From contig JAHFQF010000117.1 in the NCBI GenBank assembly GCA_023266435.1, positions 1 to 7,404 on the forward strand: a stretch of DNA of 7,404 nt, in the 5' to 3' direction. Position numbers and translations under genes: made by a program. The stretch comes from Legionellales bacterium (lineage in GTDB: Bacteria; Pseudomonadota; Gammaproteobacteria; Berkiellales; Berkiellaceae). This document shows, piece by piece, positions 1 through 6,786 of this stretch. Positions within the stretch are counted from its first letter, which is position 1, and every line of letters begins with the position of its first letter. A model generated the notes under the pieces. That model did not search any database, was not told the origin of the DNA, and saw only the letters and a program-made list of their open reading frames with translations.

Positions 1-291
1 TTCATTCATCCAAGCAATAAAAAGTGTTTCAAAATGCTGTGAATCAATCATGGAAAAGACACGACTAAAAGTATCATGTGAAGGAATGCCGTGCGGTAAA
101 CTTAAAAATTGCTTGAAGAAATCTTTTTTAGATTTACAAAAAGAGACTGATTCCACCCAATCATCGCAGCCACACAAAATGGAGACAAAGGCTAATACTA
201 AAATATCAATGAATTTATGACGGGTATTGTGATTGGTCAGACGAGGGTCTTCCAGCTTTGAAAAATGTATTTGAAAGTCTAATGACAACAT
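1..291 (-). CDS. ISAs1-family transposase, N-terminal 97 residues (runs off left edge)
   Basis: This is the N-terminal part of the DDE transposase that would mobilise the element. Translation from the ATG at 291-289 gives MLSLDFQIHFSKLEDPRLTN, then a segment containing HKFIDILVLAFVSILCG, then LPHGIPSHDTFSRVFSMID and FETLFIAWM. These match the N-terminal associated domain of ISAs1/H-repeat transposases (PF13808 type): the F..L.DPR motif near residues 10-17, a hydrophobic helix with a Cys-Gly turn, and the highly typical PHGIPSHDTF.RVF motif. All 97 codons are open to base 1. An AAGGGG ribosome site lies 8 bases before the ATG, which supports this start. The catalytic DDE residues lie beyond the window, so it cannot be judged whether the gene is intact. 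Full-length family members are about 370-380 residues. Confidence 0.9.
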   Translation of the reverse strand, partial: MLSLDFQIHFSKLEDPRLTNHNTRHKFIDILVLAFVSILCGCDDWVESVSFCKSKKDFFKQFLSLPHGIPSHDTFSRVFSMIDSQHFETLFIAWMNE

Positions 292-453
292 GTGAGTATC
301 CCCTTAAAAATATCTTAAAAGGATAGTATTTCATATTATCAGAATTCTAACTGTGATCTATTGCCCATTATCTCTTTGATCTTTCGCGGATTCTTTTTCA
401 TTTTTGTAGGTTTTTTGCCATAACTTTTTGCTAATTTAAGTGCAATTGCCCTG
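1..453 (-). mobile_element. ISAs1-family insertion sequence, partial (5' end of element; rest lies left of window)
   Basis: The minus strand carries the beginning of an ISAs1-type transposase from 291 down to the window edge, so this is the upstream end of an insertion sequence read leftwards. The likely outer tip is at 453. There the minus strand reads CAGGGCAATTGCACTTAAAT going inward, and a terminus starting CAGGGC fits my recollection of ISAs1-family ends. The opposite inverted repeat and the 8-10 bp target duplication typical of the family are outside the window, so the boundary is inferred. The 292-453 stretch is AT-rich untranslated leader. The transposase is certain; the exact tip is not. 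Confidence 0.6.
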
Positions 454-523
454 GGGGTTGGTTATAGCTTTTCAACTTCTGTCCGATATATTAATTAAGT
501 AGTTCGGATGAGTGATGTAGCAC

Positions 524-1753
524 ATGACCGATGACAAAACACCCCAGTCCGTGGCTGAAGCCCAATGTTTTTTGGGTAGGCAGCCTATTTTTAATGCCAA
601 ATTAGACGTGGTTGCCTACGAGCTTTTGTTTCGTACAGAAAAAGGGGGGCCTACAGGCGGTATCGATGGGGATAGTATGACCTATAACGTGATTTTAAAT
701 ACCTTCACCGAGATTGGTATTGATAACGTAGTAGGTGAGTCAAAAGCCTTTTTAAATTTCACCAGAAATTTATTATTAAATCCTCCGCCCATTCCCAAAG
801 AGCGAGTAGTGATTGAGGTGTTAGAGGACATCGCTGCCGATGAAGAAGTCATTGCTGCTGTTAAAAGCTTATTAGCCAGAGGTTATACGGTGGCATTAGA
901 TGACTTTGTCTTTAAAGAAGAGTTAATTCCTTTATTAGAAATTGTAAAGCTGGTTAAGGTCGATATTTTTAAACAAGGTCCAGATTGGATTCGTAATCAA
1001 GTCAAATTATTAGAGCCCTATCATTGTGATTTATTAGCAGAAAAAGTAGAAACACATGAAGAGTTTGAATTATGTAAAGAGTTGGGATTTAAGTATTTTC
1101 AAGGGTATTTCTTAAGCAAGCCTAAAGTCATTACCGGTAAAAAATCTGCTACCAATAAATTAATCACCATGCGTTTATTGGCAGAGCTACGTAATCCTAA
1201 TATGACAGCCCAAAGTATTGCCGACATACTCATGCAAGATCCAAAAATGAGCTATAAAGTCTTGCGTATTATTAACTCGGCTGCGTATGCTATGCCTCAA
1301 AAGATCGAGTCCTTGCAGCAAGCAGTAGTGCTCATCGGTCTAGAAACTTTAAAAGAATGGGCTTCGATGATTGCGCTGTCTTCAACAGATTGTAAATCAC
1401 CTGAGCTGCTGCTCACCGCATTAACGCGTGCGAAGATGTGTGAGCTGGTGGCTAAGAAACATGGTGTTGCAAAGGCGGACAGTTATTTCTTTGTGGGATT
1501 GGTTTCTTTGTTGGATGCAGTGATGGATGAGCCTTTTTTATTTTTAATGACAAATATGCCATTAACTGAAGAGCTCACTTCTGCTTTGTTAGAGCATGAG
1601 GGCCCGGTCGGGCAGGTATTAGAAAACGTGATTGCCTATGAGAAAGGCGATTTCTATAAAATTGAAGACGGCCGCATTAACAGCGAAGGGTTTAGAGGTA
1701 TTTATTTAGAAAGCATTCGTTGGGCAAAAGAGATGTTTTCTTCGCTACACTAA
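524..1753 (+). CDS. EAL and HDOD domain signalling protein (YuxH/CdgJ-like)
   Basis: A 409-residue cytoplasmic protein with no signal peptide or membrane segment. Residues about 14-200 form an EAL-type barrel: FLGRQPIF and YELLFR (E33, where EAL has become ELL), N78 in FLNFT, E98, LDDF (D126-D127), KVD (K145, D147), AEKVET (E173, E176) and FQGYFLSKP (Q193). Residues about 205-390 are an HDOD domain, with LAELRNPNMTAQSIADIL, QDPKMSYKVLRIINSAAY and AVVLIGLETLKEW. EAL-HDOD proteins of the CdgJ/YuxH type act in cyclic-di-GMP signalling or as scaffolds. Here most metal-ligand positions are kept, but loop 6 (normally DDFGTGYSS) reads DDFVFKEEL, so phosphodiesterase activity is doubtful. The ATG at 524 is preceded by a weak GGATGAG site. 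An earlier in-frame ATG at 515 is followed at once by TAG, which rules out a longer start. The only promoter hint is a TATATT at 487-492 with no good -35. Confidence 0.9.
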   Translation: MTDDKTPQSVAEAQCFLGRQPIFNAKLDVVAYELLFRTEKGGPTGGIDGDSMTYNVILNTFTEIGIDNVVGESKAFLNFTRNLLLNPPPIPKERVVIEVLEDIAADEEVIAAVKSLLARGYTVALDDFVFKEELIPLLEIVKLVKVDIFKQGPDWIRNQVKLLEPYHCDLLAEKVETHEEFELCKELGFKYFQGYFLSKPKVITGKKSATNKLITMRLLAELRNPNMTAQSIADILMQDPKMSYKVLRIINSAAYAMPQKIESLQQAVVLIGLETLKEWASMIALSSTDCKSPELLLTALTRAKMCELVAKKHGVAKADSYFFVGLVSLLDAVMDEPFLFLMTNMPLTEELTSALLEHEGPVGQVLENVIAYEKGDFYKIEDGRINSEGFRGIYLESIRWAKEMFSSLH

Positions 1754-1762
1754 TCTTGAGCG

Positions 1763-2125
1763 TTAGGGATACAGCACTGCGCACACATGGCGTTCATCTG
1801 CAGTTAAGATGGTAAAGGTCCTGCAGGCGGCACCTGTGTTCATGATTTCATACCCAATTTGTTTGTCAATCAGCGGTTGTAATAGGGCGGGTTGCAACCA
1901 CACTGTGTCAGAGCCGGTCCCAATCAATACAATTTTAGGGCGTAATGCTAAGACGGGCTCCCAGTCTACGATTGAAAGCGTCTGTAAGCTGGGTGTCCAA
2001 GGTATTAAATGCTGTGCATCCAGCAGAATAGGTTGACCATAGGTCTCTGTGTTGACCGTAATCTGACCAGAACGATAGCTTCTAATCTGAAACTTGGCTG
2101 AGTTGGTGTCTTGATGAAATTGCAT
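1763..2125 (-). CDS. Mth938-like (DUF498) domain protein
   Basis: A small single-domain protein of 120 residues from the chosen start. The core reads VLIGTGSDTVWLQPALLQPLIDKQIGYEIMNTGAACRTF in two adjoining pieces, then LTADERHVCAVLYP. This is the DUF498/Mth938 pattern: a GTG loop followed by an A-A-C-R-T-[YF] motif near the end. The family includes the human complex I assembly factor NDUFAF3. The bacterial role is not established, so no function is assigned. The frame is open upstream to a TTG at 2161, with ATGs at 2137, 2134 and 2125. I chose 2125 because family members normally begin shortly before the first beta strand (MQFHQDTNSAKFQIRSY). None of the ATGs has a strong ribosome site, so the start is uncertain by 4-12 residues. 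The gene converges on the EAL-HDOD gene with only 9 bases between the stops. Confidence 0.8.
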   Translation of the reverse strand: MQFHQDTNSAKFQIRSYRSGQITVNTETYGQPILLDAQHLIPWTPSLQTLSIVDWEPVLALRPKIVLIGTGSDTVWLQPALLQPLIDKQIGYEIMNTGAACRTFTILTADERHVCAVLYP

Positions 2126-2179
2126 GCTGAGCATCATACAAAAATTTGAGGCTAGATACAATTATGGGGCGCCTGCTAG

Positions 2180-2197
2180 AGCGTTTAAATTAACGCT
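2180..2197. repeat. Short inverted repeat upstream of the DUF498 gene
   Basis: AGCGTT and AACGCT form perfect 6-bp arms around a 6-base AT spacer (TAAATT). The repeat lies 55 bases upstream of the chosen DUF498 start, in what would be its leader. It could be an operator half-site pair or a small RNA hairpin. At this length chance is also possible. Confidence 0.3.
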
Positions 2198-2293
2198 GTT
2201 GGAGTCGCTTGCTGAGTGTGCATGGGGCGGGTAGGCCGCTCACGGGGATCTCCGGTAAATCCATGGGTTATTTAAATGAATATATATTTTTAA

Positions 2294-2299
2294 ATTATA
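2294..2299 (-). promoter_or_regulatory. Candidate -10 box for the DUF498 gene
   Basis: On the minus strand, positions 2299-2294 read TATAAT, a perfect -10 hexamer, in the AT-rich part of the divergent intergenic region. The expected -35 position (2322-2317, TAGGTA) is poor. If it is used, the mRNA would have an untranslated leader of about 160 bases. The box is only about 50 bases from the hom -10, so the two polymerases might interfere. Confidence 0.3.
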
Positions 2300-2343
2300 G
2301 TCATTAAGCAAGATTTTACCTAATGTGGGTAGATTTTAAATCG

Positions 2344-2352
2344 TGGTATACT
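2344..2352 (+). promoter_or_regulatory. Extended -10 promoter for hom-thrC
   Basis: TGG followed by TATACT (2347-2352) is a good extended -10 element (TGnTATAAT with one mismatch), a class that works with a weak -35. The -35 region at about 2324-2329 (TGTGGG) is indeed poor. Transcription would start near 2358-2360, giving a leader of about 25 bases with a GGAG ribosome site. The element lies downstream of the ATG at 2323, which argues against that ATG as the start of hom. No threonine/isoleucine-rich leader peptide or attenuator is visible. Confidence 0.5.
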
Positions 2353-2370
2353 GCGAAAGATTTGTTTTTT

Positions 2371-2374
2371 GGAG
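2371..2374 (+). promoter_or_regulatory. Ribosome binding site that decides the hom start
   Basis: GGAG at 2371-2374 is 8 bases before the in-frame TTG at 2383, which is ideal spacing. It is only 2 bases before the in-frame GTG at 2377, which is too close. This selects TTG 2383 as the initiation codon. Confidence 0.6.
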
Positions 2375-2382
2375 TAGTGGCT

Positions 2383-3720
2383 TTGGCCCAAAAATTAAAA
2401 ATTGCGCTGTTGGGGTTAGGGGTGGTAGGCACCGGAACTATCAGCGTGCTGCAGCGTAATGCCAGTGAGATTACGCGCCGTGCAGGGTGCGAATTACAAG
2501 TGAAAACAATCTTAGTGCGTGATCTGGCCAAAGCAAGGCATTGTGATCTCAAAGATATCAGGGTGACGACTGATATTAATGACATTATTCAAGATCCTGA
2601 CATTGATATCGTGGTGGAAGCCATCGGAGGTGTAGATTTTGCTAAAACCTGTATTGAGCAAGCTCTCTTGCATGGTAAGCACGTCGTCACAGCCAATAAA
2701 GCCTTGATAGCCACCGAAGGTAACCATTTATTTCGTATCGCAGAGTCGCAAGGCTTGTCGTTAAGCTTTGAGGCTGCCGTCGCTGGTGGTATCCCCATTA
2801 TCAAAAGTTTGCGCGAAGGCTTAGGCGCAAATCGAATTAAAGAAGTCTACGGCATCATTAATGGCACTTCTAACTTTTTGTTAACTGCCATGCAAGACAA
2901 AGGCATGTCTTTTGCGAAAGCGCTATCCATGGCACAAGACAGAGGCTTTACTGAGGCTGATCCGACCGATGATTTAGAAGGGATTGATGCTGCCCATAAA
3001 ATTACCATCCTGGCATCACTTGCGTTTGGGATCCCCTTACAGTTTGATAAGGTCCTGATCGAGGGGATCACAAATATCGATGCTTGTGATCTGTGGTATG
3101 CCTTTGAATTAGGCTATGTACTAAAACCCATGGGATTTGCTAAAAAAGTAGGACAGGGCATTGAAATGCGCGTGCATCCTACGCTTATTCCAGAGGATAC
3201 CATTATGGCGCATGTGGATGGCGTCATGAATGCCGTGACTGTGATCGCTGATGCAGTAGGCCCCACTTTGTATTATGGCCAAGGTGCTGGTAGCGAGGCA
3301 ACAGCTTCGGCCATTGTGGCCGATTTGATTGATGTGAGTCGCACGTGTTTGTCACAGTCCTTGCAAGCCCTGGGCCGCGTGCCTTTTTTAGCGTTTCAAT
3401 CCGACGCACTGATAGATATCCCCATCTTGCCCCAAGAACAAATGCAATCTGCGTATTATTTACGCATGGAAGTAAGCGATCGTACCGGTGCATTGGCGAA
3501 AATTACAAAAATTTTAGCAGATTATGAAATTAGCATTGAAGCAGTTGCGCAAAAACCTGCCGAGGAAAGAAAAACGGTGCCGTTGATTATCGTTACGCAT
3601 CGCACATTGGAAGGCAAGATGATGCAAGCGCGAAATGAACTCATGCGTCGCTCAGACATCTTACAGGCACTACATCAAATTCGCATAGAAAAAATAGGTA
3701 ACTATTCACAAAGTGAATAA
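2383..3720 (+). CDS. hom: Homoserine dehydrogenase with C-terminal ACT domain
   Basis: Catalyses NAD(P)H-dependent reduction of aspartate 4-semialdehyde to homoserine, the branch step to threonine and methionine, in the cytoplasm. With the TTG start it is 445 residues (MAQKLKIALLGLGVVGTG), normal for the monofunctional enzyme; it is not fused to aspartokinase. The Rossmann motif GLGVVG is at residues 11-16 and TANKAL at 103-108. The family signature runs from AQDRGFTEADP to DLEGIDAAHK (about 184-206), where D202 and K206 match the catalytic Asp/Lys pair spaced four apart. An ACT domain begins near residue 360 (YYLRMEVSDRTGALAKI), as expected for threonine feedback. A longer frame starts at ATG 2323, but its extra 20 residues (WVDFKSWYT...) do not look like the family and contain the promoter. 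thrC follows after 32 bases, so the two are almost certainly cotranscribed. Confidence 0.95.
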   Translation: MAQKLKIALLGLGVVGTGTISVLQRNASEITRRAGCELQVKTILVRDLAKARHCDLKDIRVTTDINDIIQDPDIDIVVEAIGGVDFAKTCIEQALLHGKHVVTANKALIATEGNHLFRIAESQGLSLSFEAAVAGGIPIIKSLREGLGANRIKEVYGIINGTSNFLLTAMQDKGMSFAKALSMAQDRGFTEADPTDDLEGIDAAHKITILASLAFGIPLQFDKVLIEGITNIDACDLWYAFELGYVLKPMGFAKKVGQGIEMRVHPTLIPEDTIMAHVDGVMNAVTVIADAVGPTLYYGQGAGSEATASAIVADLIDVSRTCLSQSLQALGRVPFLAFQSDALIDIPILPQEQMQSAYYLRMEVSDRTGALAKITKILADYEISIEAVAQKPAEERKTVPLIIVTHRTLEGKMMQARNELMRRSDILQALHQIRIEKIGNYSQSE

Positions 3721-3738
3721 GCGCCAAATGAATCAATA

Positions 3739-3744
3739 AAAGGA
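3739..3744 (+). promoter_or_regulatory. Ribosome binding site of thrC
   Basis: AAAGGA ends 8 bases before the ATG at 3753. It is a strong, well-placed Shine-Dalgarno site in the short hom-thrC gap. No terminator or promoter is visible between the two genes, which supports translation of thrC from the hom transcript. Confidence 0.7.
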
Positions 3745-3752
3745 CTCCTTGG

Positions 3753-4835
3753 ATGTCATCACACTACCACCATTTAATTCAACGTTATCGTAAATATTTG
3801 CCGGTGCGTCAAATGCACTCCGTTGTCAGCTTGGGAGAGGGTAACACTCCCTTAATAAAATTAGGAAATATTGCGAGACAATTGAATAAACAAGTAGACA
3901 TTTATGTGAAATATGAAGCTTTAAATCCTACCGGATCCTTTAAAGATAGAGGCATGACTGTCGCGGTCAGCAAAGCCCTTGAAAGTAAAAGCAAAGCCAT
4001 TGTCTGTGCCTCTACTGGAAATACTGCAGCCTCTGCAGCTGCCTATGCTGCTAGAGCAGGACTCATGGCATTTGTTTTGATTCCTGAGGGAAAAATTGCC
4101 GTGGGTAAATTAGCGCAGGCTATGATGCATGGTGCCACAGTGATTCAAATTACAGGTAATTTTGATGAAGGTATGGCGCTTGTTAAGGAGATTTCTGGTC
4201 AAGCAAACATTACCATTGTGAATTCCATCAATCCGTATCGCTTAGAAGGTCAGAAAACTGCTGCTTTTGAGATTGTAGATGCATTGGGGTGTGCGCCGGA
4301 TTATCATTGTTTGCCTGTTGGAAATGCGGGTAATATTTCAGCCTGCTGGATGGGCTATCAAGCCTATCAACGCGATGGAAAGCTTGCCACTTTACCGAAA
4401 ATGATTGGTTATCAAGCAGAGGGGGCGGCACCTTTTGTGCTGGGGCGCCCCATTAGTCAACCAGAAACAGTTGCGACGGCTATTCGAATTGGTGCACCCC
4501 AATCCTGGGATAAAGCCATGGCGGCACAACAAGAGTCGCAAGGGTGGTTTGGTGCATTGGAGGACGAAGTGATTTTGGCGGTACAGAGATTATTGGCAGC
4601 ACAAGAGGGGATTTTTTGTGAGCCAGCCTCTGCCATCTCTGTTGCCGGTGTTTTGCGAGATATTCATCGTGGAAAAATTCCTGCAGGTAGTACGGTTGTG
4701 TGTACATTGACGGGACATGGCTTAAAAGATCCTATGATTGCCATGGAGCAATGTCAGGACAGTGTGATTACAATTCCGGCAGAGCGCGCGGCATTGATTG
4801 CGTTAATGGATGAGAAACTCTCACAAGTCAGTTAG
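3753..4835 (+). CDS. thrC: Threonine synthase, short (Bacillus/archaeal-like) type
   Basis: A PLP enzyme that converts O-phospho-L-homoserine to L-threonine, the last step of the pathway. At 360 residues it belongs to the compact class of roughly 350-400, not the longer class of about 430-470 known from E. coli and Pseudomonas. Visible motifs are SLGEGNTPL (26-34), the PLP lysine K64 in NPTGSFKDRG, the substrate loop ASTGNTAASAAAYAA (86-100), the PLP-phosphate loop PVGNAGN (188-194), EPASA (290-294) and TLTGHGLKDP (318-327). No key residue is missing. It follows hom by 32 bases with its own ribosome site. No homoserine kinase gene lies in this operon. The stop is followed within 8 bases by the palindromic element before recJ. 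The family assignment is secure; a generic threonine dehydratase is unlikely given GSFKDRG with TGHGLKDP. Confidence 0.95.
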   Translation: MSSHYHHLIQRYRKYLPVRQMHSVVSLGEGNTPLIKLGNIARQLNKQVDIYVKYEALNPTGSFKDRGMTVAVSKALESKSKAIVCASTGNTAASAAAYAARAGLMAFVLIPEGKIAVGKLAQAMMHGATVIQITGNFDEGMALVKEISGQANITIVNSINPYRLEGQKTAAFEIVDALGCAPDYHCLPVGNAGNISACWMGYQAYQRDGKLATLPKMIGYQAEGAAPFVLGRPISQPETVATAIRIGAPQSWDKAMAAQQESQGWFGALEDEVILAVQRLLAAQEGIFCEPASAISVAGVLRDIHRGKIPAGSTVVCTLTGHGLKDPMIAMEQCQDSVITIPAERAALIALMDEKLSQVS

Positions 4836-4842
4836 GGTCGGC

Positions 4843-4948
4843 GTCATTGATTCTTAGGCGTTGTTGTGTTCGTTTACTCGCAATACTCAGGTACTTTATG
4901 TACATTCCGGTTGCTCGTGACTCGACGCCTAGCCTAAAAATCAATGAC
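4843..4948. repeat. 106-base imperfect palindrome between thrC and recJ (possible MITE/interspersed repeat)
   Basis: The outer arms at 4843-4859 (GTCATTGATTCTTAGGC) and 4932-4948 (GCCTAAAAATCAATGAC) pair at 16 of 17 positions; the one mismatch is at 4853/4938. Inside, GCAA 4880-4883 pairs with TTGC 4911-4914, and GTAC 4891-4894 pairs with GTAC 4900-4903 around the loop TTTAT. All arms share nearly the same centre (about 4896-4897), so this is one nested palindrome. A second register is possible: TAGGCG 4855-4860 with CGCCTA 4926-4931. The outer stem has no following U-run, so it is not a standard intrinsic terminator. It does not encode a protein. Its form fits an ERIC/MITE-like interspersed repeat or a structured RNA. 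No second copy occurs in this window. Confidence 0.6.
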
Positions 4949-4995
4949 TTTGACTATAGGGCGCTCACAAGTAATTGAGTAGCAGTGGATGATGT

Positions 4996-6786
4996 ATGAG
5001 CACAACTTTTTGCCTGCCTACGCCGACAATTAAAGCGCGGGAATACGATAAAAAACTTTTTCAACAATTGAGACAGGCAGGCTATGATCCTATTTTTGCT
5101 CGAGTGGTCGCTGGTAGGCCGTTATCACAACAAGCGAATATCCAAGAGGCCATACAGCCAGGTCTACGTTTATTAGATAATCCTAACCAGCTGATCGATG
5201 GCTTAAAAGCTGCGGAACGCATTGCTGAAGCGATACTCACCGGACAAATTATTGCCATTGAAACAGATCATGATTGTGATGGTCAGACTTCGCATGCGGT
5301 GATATGGTGTGCATTAACCCAGTACTTTGGCCACCCACTTGATCGCATTCAATCTTACATTGGTCATCGATTAGAAGAAGGCTATGGTTTGTCTGCACCA
5401 CTGGCTGCACGTATTTTAGCGGCTCCAATGCGTCCACATTTGGTCATTACGGCCGACAATGGTTCTTCAGATGAGCCTCGCATTCAACAGTTAAAAGCAG
5501 CCGGTATTGATGTCATTGTGACCGATCATCATGCGTTGCCACTTGAGGGTCCGCCTAAAAGTGCTTTTGCTGTAGTCAATCCTACGCGCGCTGATTGTCA
5601 CTATCCTGATAAAGCCATTGCGGGATGCATGGTGGCTTGGAATCTCATGGTATTAGTGAGACAGCGATTGATGGTATTGCAATGGTCTCGATTAAAGCCA
5701 GCGCATTTGGATGGATTATTAGATTTTGTGGCTGTAGGCACGGTGGCTGATTGTGTTTCTTTAGCAAGCTCCGCCAATAATCGCGCTGTGGTGCGTTATG
5801 GGTTGGCGCAAATTCAAACTTGGAAACGTGCTTGTTGGCAGGCACTGAGAGACGTAGTGACTGTGCCGGTGACTTCTGAAGCGCTGGGCTTTCAAGTGGC
5901 GCCTTTATTAAACAGTGATGGTCGATTGTCGGATGCTTTTGGGGCTGTCAGCTTTTTACTGACTGAGACACTGGATGAGGCGAAAACTTGGTTAGCGCAG
6001 CTGGTTACACAAAATCAAACTCGTAAGGGGATTCAACAAGCGATTACTAAAGAGGGCTTGGCTAGGGCACATGAGCAGGTGGGACTTGGTAAATGGAGCT
6101 TGTCGATTGCATTAGTGGAGGGGCATCCGGGGGTCCATGGTATTGCTGCAAGTCGCATTAAAGATGCTTATGGTCGTCCTACAATTTTATTCTCACCTAA
6201 GTGGCATGCGCCTGAACTACTCAGTGGATCGGCACGATCGATTGACTGCTTACACATACGCAATGCTTTGCAGAAGGTTGTTGATCGCGATCCTAGCTTA
6301 TTGATTAGTTTTGGTGGTCATAAGGGGGCTGCGGGCTTAACGATCAAGAAAGAAAACTTTGAGCGCTTTAGTCATCTTTTTGAAGATGCTACACAGGCCA
6401 TGCTGACTAGCCGGGACATTGGGCCTTGTTTATGGACAGATGGTCCGTTGGATCTGAATTACTGTGAGTTGGCTTGGTATCAACGATTACTTGCCAGTTT
6501 GGAGCCTTTTGGGCGGGAGTTTGAGCCACCTGTATTTGAGGTGAGTCCTTGTCAATGTACGTTGATTCAAGGTATTGGTGATGGAACGCATGCAAAAGTG
6601 CAGTTTAAAGTACCTGCGCTTGCTAAAACTATTTATGCGGTGTGGTTTCAATGTCGTTTAGATCCCAATGGTCCTTTCCCTTTGGCTGTGGGTGACACAG
6701 TTAAAGTTGCTTTTCGTTTGGTGATTGATAAATACCAAGGCAATGAGCAGCTAAAATGGCAAGTGGCGGGCATAGCTCATTGCTAA
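4996..6786 (+). CDS. recJ: Single-stranded-DNA-specific exonuclease RecJ (DHH/DHHA1 family)
   Basis: A cytoplasmic 5'-3' exonuclease on single-stranded DNA, acting in RecF-type recombination, base-excision and mismatch repair. At 596 residues it is close to full RecJ length (E. coli 577). The DHH domain shows motif I as TDHDCDGQTS (D91, D93, D95), motif II as TADNGSS (D154-N155-G156), motif III as VTDHH (D177-H178-H179), AVGTVADCVSL (246-256, with D252), and NSDGR (306-310). DHHA1 follows: HPGVHGIAASRI (377-388), SGSARS (410-415), and SFGGHKGAAGLTI (438-450). The C-terminal part (about 475-596, with SLEPFGREFEPPVF) is the OB-fold DNA-binding region. Motif I differs from the common D-[YF]-D-[AV]-D-G only by His and Cys at non-ligand positions. 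The ATG at 4996 has a weak GTGGAT ribosome site. recJ lies 160 bases after thrC with the palindrome between, so it may have its own weak promoter (TTGACT at 4950-4955 without a convincing -10). Confidence 0.93.
   Translation: MSTTFCLPTPTIKAREYDKKLFQQLRQAGYDPIFARVVAGRPLSQQANIQEAIQPGLRLLDNPNQLIDGLKAAERIAEAILTGQIIAIETDHDCDGQTSHAVIWCALTQYFGHPLDRIQSYIGHRLEEGYGLSAPLAARILAAPMRPHLVITADNGSSDEPRIQQLKAAGIDVIVTDHHALPLEGPPKSAFAVVNPTRADCHYPDKAIAGCMVAWNLMVLVRQRLMVLQWSRLKPAHLDGLLDFVAVGTVADCVSLASSANNRAVVRYGLAQIQTWKRACWQALRDVVTVPVTSEALGFQVAPLLNSDGRLSDAFGAVSFLLTETLDEAKTWLAQLVTQNQTRKGIQQAITKEGLARAHEQVGLGKWSLSIALVEGHPGVHGIAASRIKDAYGRPTILFSPKWHAPELLSGSARSIDCLHIRNALQKVVDRDPSLLISFGGHKGAAGLTIKKENFERFSHLFEDATQAMLTSRDIGPCLWTDGPLDLNYCELAWYQRLLASLEPFGREFEPPVFEVSPCQCTLIQGIGDGTHAKVQFKVPALAKTIYAVWFQCRLDPNGPFPLAVGDTVKVAFRLVIDKYQGNEQLKWQVAGIAHC

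Noticed and set aside
339..401. 20-residue basic peptide on the minus strand (MKKNPRKIKEIMG...) upstream of the ISAs1 transposase
   Set aside because: No ribosome binding site, very short, and located in the AT-rich leader of the IS; most likely chance.
1809..2036. Plus-strand open frame of 75 codons
   Set aside because: It lies wholly antisense to the DUF498 gene, whose family motifs are clear, and its translation resembles no protein family.
2162..2382. Threonine attenuation leader before hom
   Set aside because: No short open frame rich in Thr/Ile codons and no terminator hairpin with a U-run; the promoter is too close to the start for a leader peptide.
2316..2804. Several minus-strand open frames across hom
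   Set aside because: They are antisense to a gene with full homoserine dehydrogenase motifs; they have no ribosome sites and are of low-complexity composition.
3345..3527. Plus-strand alternative frame inside hom (60 codons)
   Set aside because: Overlaps the hom coding frame in a region leading into the ACT domain; no start signal and no recognisable product.
4228..4707. Minus-strand open frames in thrC
   Set aside because: Shadows of the thrC frame, which has every expected PLP-enzyme motif.
4843..4948. Riboswitch or attenuator controlling recJ
   Set aside because: There is no recognisable aptamer core, no terminator/antiterminator pair with a U-run, and the symmetry is that of a DNA palindrome.
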